DNA from: Allomyces arbusculus
Lineage: Eukaryota; Blastocladiomycota; Blastocladiomycetes; Blastocladiales; Blastocladiaceae
Direction of reading: 5' to 3'
Assembly: GCA_027604705.1 (NCBI GenBank)
Contig: JADHYV010000040.1
Span: 129,007-193,006, forward strand
Length of the DNA stretch: 64,000 nucleotides
Of this stretch, positions 33,680-44,760 are shown one piece after another. A program made the translations under genes and the position numbers. A model generated the notes under the pieces. It ran no database searches. It saw only the letters and a list, made by a program, of their open reading frames with translations, and was not told the origin of the DNA. Every line of letters starts with the position of its first letter. The first letter of the stretch is position 1.

Positions 33680-34620
33680 ACTTGAACATCTCTGCCTTGA
33701 GCTTTGGTGACTGCAGCGTCGTCATTCGCAATCGACGCAATATCGGCTCCGCCTGGTATCAAGCTGGTGAACAAGCTAACTCATCCGTCAGCAACCACAG
33801 GACGCGTCTTCGAAATCATGGTCATGATGTTTTGTTCTTCAATGTGTGTGTGCCTCCATTTCTGAAGTCTCAAGAGGAATGCCCACAGCGATTTTCTGAC
33901 TGACAGGAGGATGAGCGCGCTGGTTTGTGAAAGATGCCATGCTTTGGCCGGCTGCTCGGCCCATACAAGCTGCTCGTCGTTGCTTTTCACAAATTTTCGC
34001 ACGCCCTCGTCGGAAAGTGCACGGGTGCAAAAGATTGATTCGTTGAGGTCACGCCTGACCAGGGCGGCGTGATGTGGTTGCATGGAGGAAATGCATGCCT
34101 CGTGCTGCCCGCCGAGTATATCGTTTCGTCAGGGATTGGCAGCGTACTCGTCTTCTGCTCGCTCAACTCGCTCGCTTGCAAGATCGCTGCCAGGGTTGTG
34201 GCGCTGAGCATGATCATGACGCTCTGGTGGGCGCAGGACCATGCCTTCACGCGCTGGCTGACCGTCTTTTAGCTGGCCATCAGGACGTGATCACGTATGA
34301 GTGGGCCGTGTTCCCCACCCTTGGCCCTCAGTTTTGGTGACTTCGGTTGCAACCATGCCGGTCATCTACAGTTTCTGGGATGTGGACGTGGAGGACTTGT
34401 TTCGACGGCACGTCAGCCCTTCAGATACGGCCATTTTCGCTAAGCGTGCGTGTCGCTTTGTTTGCAGACCGCTTTGAGCTCGTCGGTATTTACTGACTCT
34501 TCGATATGCGTTGACTGTGATGGTTTATGGTTACACGCCTGCACGCTGCAGTTTCGGGGTGTTTTTCGTTGCTGATTCCTGATTGCTATTGTGTTTATGG
34601 CCATGCTCATTTGGCCGTAG
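33680..34620 (+). pseudogene. M50B-like membrane protease, array copy 6 (pseudogene)
   Basis: Recognisable remnant of the same three-part gene. Exon 1 remnant: LVNKLTHPSATTGRVFEIM (about 33770-33825). Exon 2 remnant from about 33934: MPCFGRLLGPYKLLVVAFHK, FSHALVGKCTGAK, then GGNACLVLPAEYIVSSGIGS and TLWWAQDHAFTRW. Exon 3 remnant near 34535-34620. The zinc motif HEFSH has become HKFSH, losing the catalytic Glu. In-frame stops follow GAKD and TVF, and the frame is lost in the YGPQF region and exon 3. By sequence it belongs with copies 4 and 5. Clearly non-functional. Confidence 0.88.
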
Positions 34621-34802
34621 TAGAGCATCGTAAGGCGTATGTTGTCTTTCCGAGCAATGAAATTTCGGGCACTAGTTGAGACCATGGTCATCAATATCTG
34701 TGTGTCCTGTTTCCTTTGGCGAATGTCCAAGTCGAAGTTATCGAAAGTCTCGTTTGTCGTCACAATGAGACAGTCCTACCCAACATTAATGCTCGTTATC
34801 GT

Positions 34803-35256
34803 TCATTCAACTTTCTCCACCTTGCCCGCAATGCGCCCTCCCCTATCCTCGAGTTGCGGCTCATTGAGCTTGGCCAGCTTCCCCATGAAAATCTCGGCCT
34901 GGCGGTTCTTACCAAGCCGTTGCAGCACGTCAATGAGCCCGGCGAGCACAGCACGCGTCACTTCATTGACTGGCGACAATGCAAGGGCGCGACGATAACT
35001 CGGTTCCGCGGACGCCAGGTCGCCCGATTGCGCCTGTAGCGTCGCGAGCGTCAAGTAGGCTTCAGCGTGCGTGCGGCGCTCCGGCCGTGGCGAGCGCGCA
35101 TTATCCATGACGGAGCACACTGTCCGCGAAGAAACCAACCAGAGTCAACTGTAGTTTTCTGCTTGGCGGGAATGGAGTGGGTACGCACTTACCATAGGCC
35201 GCGGCGGCGACCGCGGATGCGGCGCTGGGGGCGGACCCACCGGTGGGCGGTGCCAT
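34803..35256 (-). CDS. Small TPR-repeat protein
   Basis: Two exons, 35256-35193 and 35119-34803 (381 nt, 126 aa). The first exon encodes a small, Ala/Gly-rich N-terminus (MAPPTGGSAPSAASAVAAAA). The second encodes at least one clear tetratricopeptide repeat (AYLTLATLQAQSGDLASAEP, YRRALALSPVN) and a second helical pair (VLAGLIDVLQRLGKNRQAEI), so it probably acts as a small protein-binding adaptor. No signal peptide or membrane segment. I cannot assign it to a named TPR family. Head-to-head with the Mtc6-like gene, start codons 198 bp apart. Confidence 0.7.
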
Positions 35257-35454
35257 TGTGCAACAAGTCGGGAGGTCGGGGCACGCGCTGTGCAAAGGCG
35301 GAGATGATTTGCTAGTGAAGCAAGTCAAGACGAGGACGGCCTCCAACGGCAGTGGATCGCTTTCAGAATCAAGGCGAAGCAACAAACATCGCACGCCAAA
35401 AAGGTCCCTCGATTTGATGCAAGGCCCGCCTTTCCTTCAACCTCCACGACGACG

Positions 35455-38243
35455 ATGCTGCGACCACCACGACGACCAGCACCGTGCGGCACCTGCTGCA
35501 ATGTGCGCAATGAAGCGCCCCATCCGCCGGGCCGACAACAGCAGCGGTCTGCACGATCTGCGCCGACAGCTTCGTCTTCCAAGCGGCCAAGGGCAAGTTC
35601 ATCCATAATCGCAGCGGCCACGGTCGTTGTCCTTGCGCTCGCAACAATGGCCGTTCATGCAACTACCAACCCCGAGCCTGCAAGGAGCGCACCCGCCAAT
35701 GCTCTTTCCGACGGATTACCGCCCGTCGCGCTTGGTGCCGCACCGCTCACGGGCTTTCTCGACGCTGCAACCAACCCATGGGCGCAGTACGCGCTCTCGT
35801 TCTTTGCCTCGGCCCCCGCAACACCGTCTACCGGCACAAGTACGGCCACTCCCGATGCCACCGCGACGGTTGTACACGACGACGCTCTGGTCGCAGCCGC
35901 GCGCGCGGCCGCTGTGGCCCTGCGCTCGCAGCGCGAGCTGCAGCTGACGCTGCCCATTGCGCAGACCCTGCAGCCAGCCGTCGACTTGACAGCGTTCCAT
36001 TTTGCGGGAGGCGCCAACGTGTCGACGGCGCGACTTGATGCGGTGGCTACAGCACTTGTGCTCGGTGCGCGCCGGATTGCAGTTGACCTGTTTTGGGACG
36101 CAAATCGCGCGCGATGGCAGCTGTGCCCCGCGGAGTACCCGCACCCGATGCCGGCCGCCGTGAACGCGACGCGGTTTTTGCCGGGCACGAACGACGTCTT
36201 GCTCGACTTGCCTGTGTCCCGTGCGCGATCGCTGGGATTGGATTTGCCGAACGGCGGGCGTGGAGTCCTGGTCGCGCCGTCAGCTCCGTCATGGTCGTCC
36301 CCTAGCGATCCGGAGACGGCCACGGTCGTATGCCACGCCGTCCCGGGCGCCGACTGGCCGCGATTCGCACAGGAAATCAAAGAGTATGTCGGGTCGCTGC
36401 GCAGCGCGTTTGCAGCCACGTTCCACGTCGTCGAGTTGCGGTTGCACGACTTGCAAGTCGCGCCGCGCGCAACGGATCCGTCTGCGAATGCGCCTCTCAC
36501 GCCGACCGTCACGACGTCGATTGCGGTCGTGAACAATGTCACGTCCACGTTCACTTCAACCATCATGCCATCGGCGGCAGCAACCGAGACCGTGCCCAAT
36601 GTCGACCCGCTCGGCGTGTTCCTGACGGCGCAATTCGGGTCGGCCCTCCTGACGCCGGTGAACCTCGCGCGCGCGTCCGGGGACGAGGTCGCCACGGACA
36701 CGTCGCCGCTCGTGCAGCCGGCGGGAATGGCCAACCAACCGATCAACGGGTTTGAGAATGCGCTTGCCGTCGACGCCAAGTACAATGCGCCCGGTGAAGC
36801 CCCGCTACTCCCGACTCTTTTCGACCTGATCCGTGTCCAGCCACGTCGCCTGATTGCGTTTACGGTCGCGTCCGATTCGGTCTGGTCGCGCCCGCCCACG
36901 GGGTTGAACTGGACAACCGAGTCAAACGTACTGTTTCGCCGCTCCGTGCTCGCACCGGTACTCGCCGATAACTCGTCGGCGCCCGTCCTGACGGTTCCCG
37001 GCAATGGGCTGTCGGGCCTGCCGACGGTTCCGGGTACCGACCTTGCACTCGCGCCAAGCCTATCACCTGCCGCAACCGCTGCAATGCGCAGCGTCCTCGA
37101 TTGCCCGGACCTGCTCGGGCGACACCTCCGCCCCGCCGGGACCGAGTCGATGCCCTTCCAATCAACCACTCCCGCGGGCGACAACCTGACGGCGTCCTTT
37201 CTGCAAGTCGCCGACACCCGCAGCGAGCTGTTCACCTACGACATATCCCGCGCCGTTGCCGGGTGCGGGTACGCCCCTCGACTCGCGTCGACCGCGGCCA
37301 ACCTGTCGTCCCCCGCAACTTCGCTCGCCTCGGCGATGCTCGGCAGCATCTGGTCCTGGCACACGCTACAGCCCATCAACTCGACCGTGCACAACTGCGC
37401 GCTTGCGTCGCTCTCCCTCGCGTCCCGGTCCGCACCCGTACATTCGGACGCGCCGGACTTCAAGTTACCTGACGCGAACACCTCCTTTTCCTCCTCCACC
37501 TCGCCCCCAAACACAGGCCCGCGCTGGGTCGCCACGCGGTGCCTCGATTTGTATTACACGGCGTGCCAGTCGACAGCGGACCCGCACGTCTGGGCCCTGT
37601 CGTCAACACGGTACGCGTGGCCGGAAGCGGCTGCGCCCGCACCGACCGCGGGCCGCGCGTGTCCGGACGGGTTCACCTTTGCGGTGCCGCGGACGCCGTT
37701 GCAAAATTGGATGTTGGGCAGGGTGATGGCGACGAAGGGCGTGGATGCGGCGTGGGTATACTTTGCGGACGCGAGTACCGACGGGTGTTGGGTCGTGGGG
37801 TCGGCCAAGTGCGCGTATTCCGGGCCGGTACGCTCTTGTTTTGTTCCGCGCGGGAAGGATGTGTGAATTTGGATTGACCGATGGCTGCGTGCAGGACACC
37901 GAGCAAGTGCAGCAAATCATTGCTGTCTCGCTGGGCGCGGGCTTAATTGTGCTGATTGTCGTGGCCGTGTTCGTCTGGGTCAAGTGCCGCCGCTACCTGC
38001 GCGTGTCCAAGATAGCCAGGCGGCAGAATATGGTCAAGAAGCGGCTCGCAGAGCTGGAAGAAGCGACCGTGCCGGTACGTGGCATTGAATTCCTCGGCTT
38101 TGCAAGAGTTCGCTTTCCTTACTTTGATTTCGGTAGTTTTGAGCCAATGCGCCCAGCTGCCCTCCCTTCCTCCCGCTTTCCAATCGTCCTTTTGCTGTGT
38201 ACTTCAGAATTTATACCCCCGCAGCACCTACCGTCGTTCATAA
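35455..38243 (+). CDS. MTC6: Mtc6-like type I membrane protein
   Basis: Exons 35455-37827, 37895-38074 and 38208-38243 (2589 nt, 862 aa). Residues about 49-66 form a hydrophobic signal/anchor (SIIAAATVVVLALATM); an alternative Met at 35647 would shorten this. The ectodomain is large, Thr/Ser-rich with NxT/S sequons and scattered Cys. It includes LDAVATALVLGARRIAVDLF followed by W and LCPAEYP, the pattern I recall from fungal maintenance-of-telomere-capping protein 6 (TIM-barrel-like N-terminal domain). A single TM helix (about 799-820, LGAGLIVLIVVAVFVW) precedes a short basic tail (RRYLRVSKIARRQNMVKKRL) ending NLYPRSTYRRS. Family call is by remembered similarity and topology. Biochemical function is unknown. 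Confidence 0.62.
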
Positions 38244-38282
38244 ATAGATCCCTCGCCGTCATCCACCTGCTCTTCCATGTTT

Positions 38283-41200
38283 TTACCCCTGCTGTCGCGG
38301 CAACTGAAATTGCGCGTCGGCCATCGTGCTCGCCAAATCAGCCGTCAGGATCGTTTGCCCGAGCGCATTGATCAACAGCAACGTAACATCCGGCTTGCTC
38401 TGCAGCCCGACCAAGTCCGGTGCCATTTCCGCGGCAAAAACGAGCAGCGGGCCTCTGGTCGCGGTCGAATAGCGCGGCACGCGCGAGTAATTCAGTACCT
38501 ACAACCAACCGGCATCAGTGTGTGAACTTATCGAGGAAGTGGACGAGGAACGGCGCACCTCTTCGGCCCCCGCCGCAAGCGCCAGGCGGCGGAACGTATC
38601 GTTCGACATGACCGCTGGCGGCGCCGCCACGTTCGGGTGCACGGCGACGCAGTACCCGCGCAGTGGTGGGTGCGTGCGACACAGCGCCATCACGTCGCGC
38701 ACGGACTTGCCCGACGGGGTCAGCACCGTGAGCAGGTACGGCTCCTCGTCTACCATCACCGCGAGCAGCTGTCAGTCCCGGCCTCAGCCCCATCTTTCGC
38801 GCAAAGTCGAGCAAAACGTACCAACAAGATGCCCCACTTCCACACACTTCTCGATCCACCCCTTCTCGACAATATACCGCGCCGTCAAGACCGCATACAA
38901 GAACTTTTCCGTGCGCGTCACGTCTTTCGTGACCAAGTGCGTGCACGGCGGATCGATACTGCGCGGGTTCACGGTCGCGCCAAGCCGCTCGAGTACGCGC
39001 TGCTCGCGCACCGTCGGGCGCACTTGCGTAAAGGCAATGTTCGGTGGGCCTGATGACGCCGCGGGGGAGAGCGAGGTCGTCGAAACCATCGACGCTGACC
39101 GCCGTGGACGCGGCTCAGGGGGTGGTGCGCCGGAGGTGCCGGTCGCGGGAGTGTCGGCGGCGGCGGCGCCCGCGGACTTGCGCAACCGGCGCTTGGGCGC
39201 GGCGGGGGTTGGCGTTGGTGCTGGTTCCGCAGCGGTTGAGGCCGGCACCACCGCGGTGGCGCCGGGAAATGCGGCCGGTGGATCTGCAGTGGTCGGGGGT
39301 GGCGCCGTTGCCACTGCTGACGCAGTGGTCGTGGCCGACTTGTGCGATCTTGTGGCGCGCGGCTTAGGTTTCAAAACCTGCGGTGGGGCGAGCGCGGGCG
39401 CAGCGAGGTGCACCTCTACGGGTTTCCGTGGCGCGGGCGCAAGGCCGGGAGCAGAGACGGCGGGCTGCGGCGTGCCGTTGGCGAGCGCAGCCGTGGAGTG
39501 CGGTTGGCTCGTAGGTTCGGGCACGAGATGCGGCTCGCTCTTGGGCTCTGGTGCTGCGGGGAGCGTCGGCTTCATGGGATCGTCGTGGGCCGCAACGGCC
39601 GAAGCAGGCACCAGGGTCATCATGAGAGGATCTTGTGCGGTCTTGGGTCGGCGCGGCGGTTTTGAAGGGGGCTAATCGAACGCCAGGAAGTGCGCATAAG
39701 TCGCGTATCAAAATTAATTGATTAATCCGCAATCGCCGACGTACCGTCGCCACTGCAGTCTCGTTTGCCATAACACTCGCTTGCGCCGACAGTGTCGAGC
39801 AGCGCGACGCGGGCGCCGCCGTGTCGGGCAATGGCGGCTTATCTTCGAGGACCTCCATGTCGTCATGCGAAACGGACATAGGGGTGTCGTCCGTCGGGAT
39901 ACAGACTGGCGCCGATCGTTTCGAAGGAAGCGAGGGGCGCGCCGCGGGCGTCGTTTCCTGTACAGGCAACTTATTATCCACGTCCATGGCATCTCGCAGT
40001 GCAGGTCCCACAGCCACGGCAGATCCCTCCTCCTTCTGCTGCACGGTCGCGGGCTCGACCGGCGGCGTGGCCGTCGCCGGCTTGAGCGCTTTGACGGATA
40101 CCTTGACCTCGGCCGATCGCGGCGGGCCGAGGACAGGTGGAGCAGAACGCGCGGCAATGGAATCATGCGGGACCTGCGGGCCAAGGATGGCAGGTTGGAC
40201 ATGGCCGTTTGTTGTTGCCGCGGGTTGAGCTTGAACACCGGCCGGAGCGGCGGGATCAGGTCGCGGCTGGCCCCTTGTCGCCCGCCCGGGAGCAATCGAA
40301 GCGGGAGTTGGGGTCAGGACTGGTTCGGGTGGGAGTTTAGCTGGTCGCGCCTTTTTCGACGGTGGCTACAGGCATGAAGAGAGAGGTAAGCAGTGTGCCG
40401 AAACGGGCAAACAAAACCAGACCAAAAACTAGACGAACCGTTCGGGCAGCGTCCTCATCGGTCGGTATGCTCGATTGCGCCGACCGTTTCGCGCGGCGCG
40501 GAGCCGGAGTGGTGTCGCGTACCGGCGCAGGGTCCACGTCCATGCCAGCGTCGCGCACCGCCGCGTCAGCAACAGCGGGGACCGGTGGGGGCGCATCGTT
40601 TGCACCCGCCGGCTGGATTGAAAACAGAATTCTTGTCAGTTCATCAGCGCCGACGCTTGGAAACAGAAAACATAAGGGAACGTACCGCGGGCGCCGCCTT
40701 GTCCTTCCCATCCTCGCCATCCGACATCAAAAAATCCGCGTCTTCAAGCTCCCACGTCTTGACCACGGCCTCGCGCTCAGCTTTTCCCAACTTCCGAAAC
40801 TCCTGCCACTGGTTCCGCAATGACGCCTGCACCTTTCCCTTGGCGCGTCGTTCCTCAACGGGCTCGCCCGCCAAATGGCCCTGCGCATCCAGCAACGACT
40901 CGAGCGCGCGCTGCCTGCGCTCCTGCACCCGCGCCTCGTGCTCGCGCGCGGCACGCACGACGCGGTCAATGGCCGATTGCGGAATTGGCGTCGCGCCCAC
41001 GACGGGCCGCGGCAACTCGGTCGGGTCGCGGAAGTGCGTGTACTGCGGCAACGTGTCGTCTTGAAGAACGCCGTGCATGAGCGAGTCTTCGAGCCACTCG
41101 GCGTTGACGATGCGGACCGTGGGCCAGCCGGTAGCCGCGGTGAATTTCGTGCCTTTCGGTCTGAAAATCAGCGAATCAATCGTGAGTCGTGGGCTCGGAG

Positions 41201-42365
41201 AATGAGGTGAAGGAGTGGGGAAGCATACCGCGCGGCCACGAGGTGCGTCGTTTCCGTCGACATGGTGCTACTGTACTTGGTCCCGAGCAGCTCAATCATT
41301 TTCTTGACGTAGTCGCGCTCGTAGCCCTCGAATTCGGTCACGCAGAGCTGGACTGCCGGGTAGGTGATCTTGCGCGGCGGCGGAGGGAAGGGGAAGTGCA
41401 GGACCGACGCGGTCGGGTCGACCCAGTCGCTGGTGCGAATCACGTCAAAGAGCCAGTACATGCTTGCGACCGGTTTTCCGAGGTCCATGGCCTGCATTGA
41501 TGCGACAGAGACGTGTCAAACCAACAGTGCGAGGGGCATATCACCAAGCGCCATGCTACAATACCTTGACAAATAGCGCCGATTGTGCGTGCCGAAACAC
41601 GAGCATGTCGACCCCCACCAACTGGTCGTGCAGCTTCGTCTCATGCAGGACCACGGTCCCGCCATCGGCAGCGACCACGCCGCCGAGCCGCTGCCGCAGA
41701 ACCAGCGAAATGTCATCATGCAGGTAGAGTGTCTTACCACGGAACGTGGGCTTAGCGACGGCCTGAATATCGCGCGTCGTGTAGTACCAGCCCATTTCCA
41801 CGCGCTGCCCAGAGACGGAGTGAGCAGGGTCTGCGACAGTATCGTCGAGACCGGGGCACGGGACCTTGTAGGGCCGCCATTGGAACCGGCGTCGGCGGTT
41901 GACGCTGTCGGTGATCCACGTCGGGTGGACGAGCGGCGGGCGCTCGGAGACGGGTACGGCGCGCAGTTGGGCGAGAAAGTGCTGTCCAAGGTCGGGTACA
42001 CATCAATGACGTGCTTTCGCAGGACGTTGCAGCAACGTGAGCGCACCGAAGAAATCCCGAGCGGGCCCACGACAATGACCGTGACCTTGTCGAGTGCCGT
42101 CAAATCGTGCTGCCAGGTGCCGCCGAACAGCTGCACAGCTGCACTGAGGCCGATGAGCTCGTCATGGCCGTCATTGGGCGGGTCATACTAACCATGTCCA
42201 CTGTCTGTCGTAAGCATTCAGGAACGCATTGCTGATTGATTCGGACACTTGGCAGGGCCGCCGTGTCGGCGATGTGTCAATTGATCACGGCCGGAGACGG
42301 ACCCCAATGAGGGCGACGACGCAGTCCTGGAACAGTTGCTCGAATTCTTGCTGGTCCTGGGTCAT
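38283..42365 (-). CDS. Multi-BRCT scaffold protein (Rtt107/Brc1/PTIP type)
   Basis: Ten exons: 42365-42303, 42187-42047, 41981-41565, 41491-41229, 41160-40686, 40612-40439, 40365-39745, 39671-38822, 38749-38559 and 38498-38283 (3411 nt, 1136 aa). N-terminal BRCT 1 (about 1-90, ending LVHPTWITDSVNR), BRCT 2 (about 115-230, RGKTLYLHDDI to MYWLFDVIRTSDWV) and BRCT 3 (about 240-320, ELLGTKYSSTMSTETTHLVA, VRIVNAEWLEDSL). Then a charged helix and a disordered Pro/Ala-rich linker with recurrent [R/K]SA..IPTD motifs. C-terminal BRCT pair about 925-1130 (PPCTHLVTKDVTRTEKFLYA, GWIEKCVEVGHLVDEEPYLL). N-terminal BRCT array plus C-terminal pair is the architecture of DNA-damage scaffolds that bind phospho-H2A. 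Exon 1 is short and its donor (GTCCGT) is weak. Confidence 0.82.
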
Positions 42366-42582
42366 TTGCTGCAGGTTATGTGGTTGCACTCATGTCGGTC
42401 GTGCCGTCGAAACTTGCGCTGTGCATTTTTGGACGGTAGCCGCGACGAGGGTGGTTGGAGGTCCGACTCACTGGCACGAACAACAAGTCACAGGTCGCTC
42501 GCTCGCTCGTCGTCGTTTTCGTCGTCGACGAGCGACTTTCGTCACTGGAATTCCAGCACCGCCCCACAACTTGTTGCAAACT
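42366..42582. promoter_or_regulatory. Bidirectional promoter, BRCT scaffold / NME5
   Basis: Only 217 bp separate the divergent start codons of the BRCT gene and NME5, so the two must share promoter space. Includes a short CGCT/CGTC-rich microsatellite near 42497-42530. Confidence 0.55.
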
Positions 42583-43462
42583 ATGGAGCGCACGCTGGCC
42601 ATCATCAAGCCCGACGCTATCAAGCATGCCGACGACATTCTCTATGCCATCGAGGCCGCCGGGTTCACAATCATCGACGTGAGTGATGTGCTCGTGCCCG
42701 ACCCTGCCGCATTCTGTCAGCTTCTCACTCAGTCTGCTTCGGTGCATTTCAGAAGAAACGCATTCAGCTGACCGTCGACCAGGCGCGCGATTTTTACGTG
42801 GAGCACGCCGGCAAGCCCTTCTACCAACCGCTCACGGCGTTTATGAGCAGTGGGCCCGTCATGGTAATGATCTTGTCGCGCGCCGACGCCATCACCGCCT
42901 GGCGCACACTGCTGGGCCCGACCAACTCGAATGCGGCCCGTGAAAGCGCACCGTCCTCGTACGTGCTGGGCCAGGTCGCCCCACTTGCCAACTTGTCTGA
43001 CCGCGCCATGCGACTTGCGTATAGTATCCGTGCTCGCTTCGGGACCGACGGGCAACGCAACGCGTGCCACGGCAGCGACTCGCCCAAGTCGGCCGATCGC
43101 GAAATTCGCTTCTTTTTCCCCAATGGTTTGTCTCCTGCTCACCTGTAAAGTGCGAAACAATGGAGACCAAATATTCATACTGATTTGCTCGGTGCCATCT
43201 CGCTAGCGACCGTCCAGCCGCTCCCGAACAGCGTGCAGATCGCTACGTTCCTCGAGGGGGCCGTCTACCCGGTTTTGACCAAGGGGCTCGTTGCGCTGTG
43301 CACTGAGAAACCGCAGAACCCGACGGTGCGCTTCCATGTCTTCCAAAAGCGCTGAGTCGCAAGGTCTATACTGACGTTGATTGCCCTTATGCGTTGCAGG
43401 AATGGCTAGGCAAGTGGCTCATGGAGAACAACCCGGCGCGGCCACGGACCATCCAGCCGTGA
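42583..43462 (+). CDS. NME5: NME5-type nucleoside diphosphate kinase homologue with Dpy-30 tail
   Basis: Axonemal radial-spoke-associated NDK homologue. Exons 42583-42678, 42753-42958, 43025-43125, 43207-43325 and 43400-43462 (585 nt, 194 aa). NDK fold blocks: RTLAIIKPDAIKHADDI, FYVEHAGKPFYQPLTAFMSS, GPVMVMILSR, then FGTDGQRNACHGSDSPKSAD and REIRFFFPN. The active-site His (NACHGS) is present. The C-terminus AVYPVLTKGLVALCTEKPQN followed by WLGKWLMENNP is a Dpy-30 dimerisation motif, the combination that defines NME5/RSP23-like proteins and is absent from metabolic NDKs. Length is close to human NME5 (212 aa). Its presence argues that the organism builds a motile flagellum. The fourth intron uses GTGCGC, giving PQNPT-EWLGKW. 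Confidence 0.9.
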
Positions 43463-44760
43463 TTGAGCAACGCACCGTGCGTGCGTGGGCGAGTGTGGAG
43501 GGGGGAGCGATGGCACTTGGGATTGGACACGATGATGGGACTGGGACGAGGAACATGCACGTTTTTCTTTCGCGAGGACAACGGACATCGTGAGCATCAG
43601 AGCTTCGCGACAGCGGGATCCCGCAACACGATTTCAGCGCGCGTGCCGACTCGAATTCCTCGTCGTGCAAACGCGCGTGTTTCGACCCTCGACCCCGGCC
43701 CATCGTCACGATGGCATCGTGTGTGACACGATGCGACATCCAAATTCGTTTGCATGCAGCACGAGGGCATTTTCCGGTCCTTGTTTTGCCCATGCCATCG
43801 CCACTTGATCAGGTCGCCAAGACGTCGCCACAACGCCACGGGGCCGCCTGCATGACCGATGGCCAGGATCAAGTGACAGTCTTGATGAAATATGGACCAA
43901 CAACCCCAATCAGGCACGCTCGTTCGTCTCAGGAAGTGTCGTTCTGGACCATGAAGTGAAGCGCGTGCGCACGCGCAAATCGGCGTGGGTTTGCGCGCGC
44001 ATGTTGTGTCGTGCACGCGTGGAAGAAGTTGTGCGCATCTCCACGCCCTCTCCGCTTTCCTCTCGCCGGTCGATTTCGAAACAAGTTCCAACCAAAACCG
44101 CCAGTTGGCCCGCGCAACGATTTGGCGACGACGACAGCGACGCCCCACAGCAAGAGCGGACGAGGACCTTCGGCGGACTGGACGACAACGCCGCCGCCTC
44201 GCTCCCTCGCTTTCTCTCTCTCTCCAAACGAGTCTCTTCGTCGACGACTTCCTCTCCACACCATATTCGTCCCGAACGCTTGGAAGTACAACACATTTGT
44301 GGACCGACGCTCGCCACCATCCCGATCTCGTCTGCGCCCAACACCGTCGCCTCGAACGCTGGCTGTGCTCAAATTCGTTGTGGCCCGCAGCCCGGCCCCA
44401 CTCTCCACCCGACGGCCTCCATCGATCCCGCTTGCAAAATGGTACGATGCTCCTCGGTCGCCGTGGCGAAAAGTTGGCTGCACAACGGGAGCAGGCGAGC
44501 ACACACGAGCCCAAAGCGTGGCGAAAAATGCCGTGGCGAACCTGCTCGGCTTCACCGCCGCCCGCCCTCGCAGTCCATGAGTTCTTTGATTGCGCCTCCC
44601 CCTTGTGCACGAACCGTGCACGAGCGCCACATTGACACCCCATCGTCGTCAAGAACAGTCGCTGACCTGTCCTGCCTTCCTCCTCCTCGCTCACCTTGCC
44701 TCTTGCAGACGGCCACCACGACCCGGCCACTCCTGCCGCCGCACCACCATCCCGCCACCA
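43463..44760. other. 1.3-kb GC-rich region upstream of the proline-rich ORF
   Basis: Holds long overlapping open frames on both strands, as expected by chance in DNA this GC-rich. The plus-strand frame of 44761-45407 stays open back to about 43956, so a longer protein starting near 44001 is possible. However, the upstream part lacks recognisable domains and is more like a 5' leader. No RNA gene seen. Confidence 0.45.

Noticed and set aside
35655-37235. 526-codon open frame on the minus strand
   Set aside because: It lies wholly inside the Mtc6-like coding exon, is a codon-bias shadow of that GC-rich frame, and has no recognisable domain.
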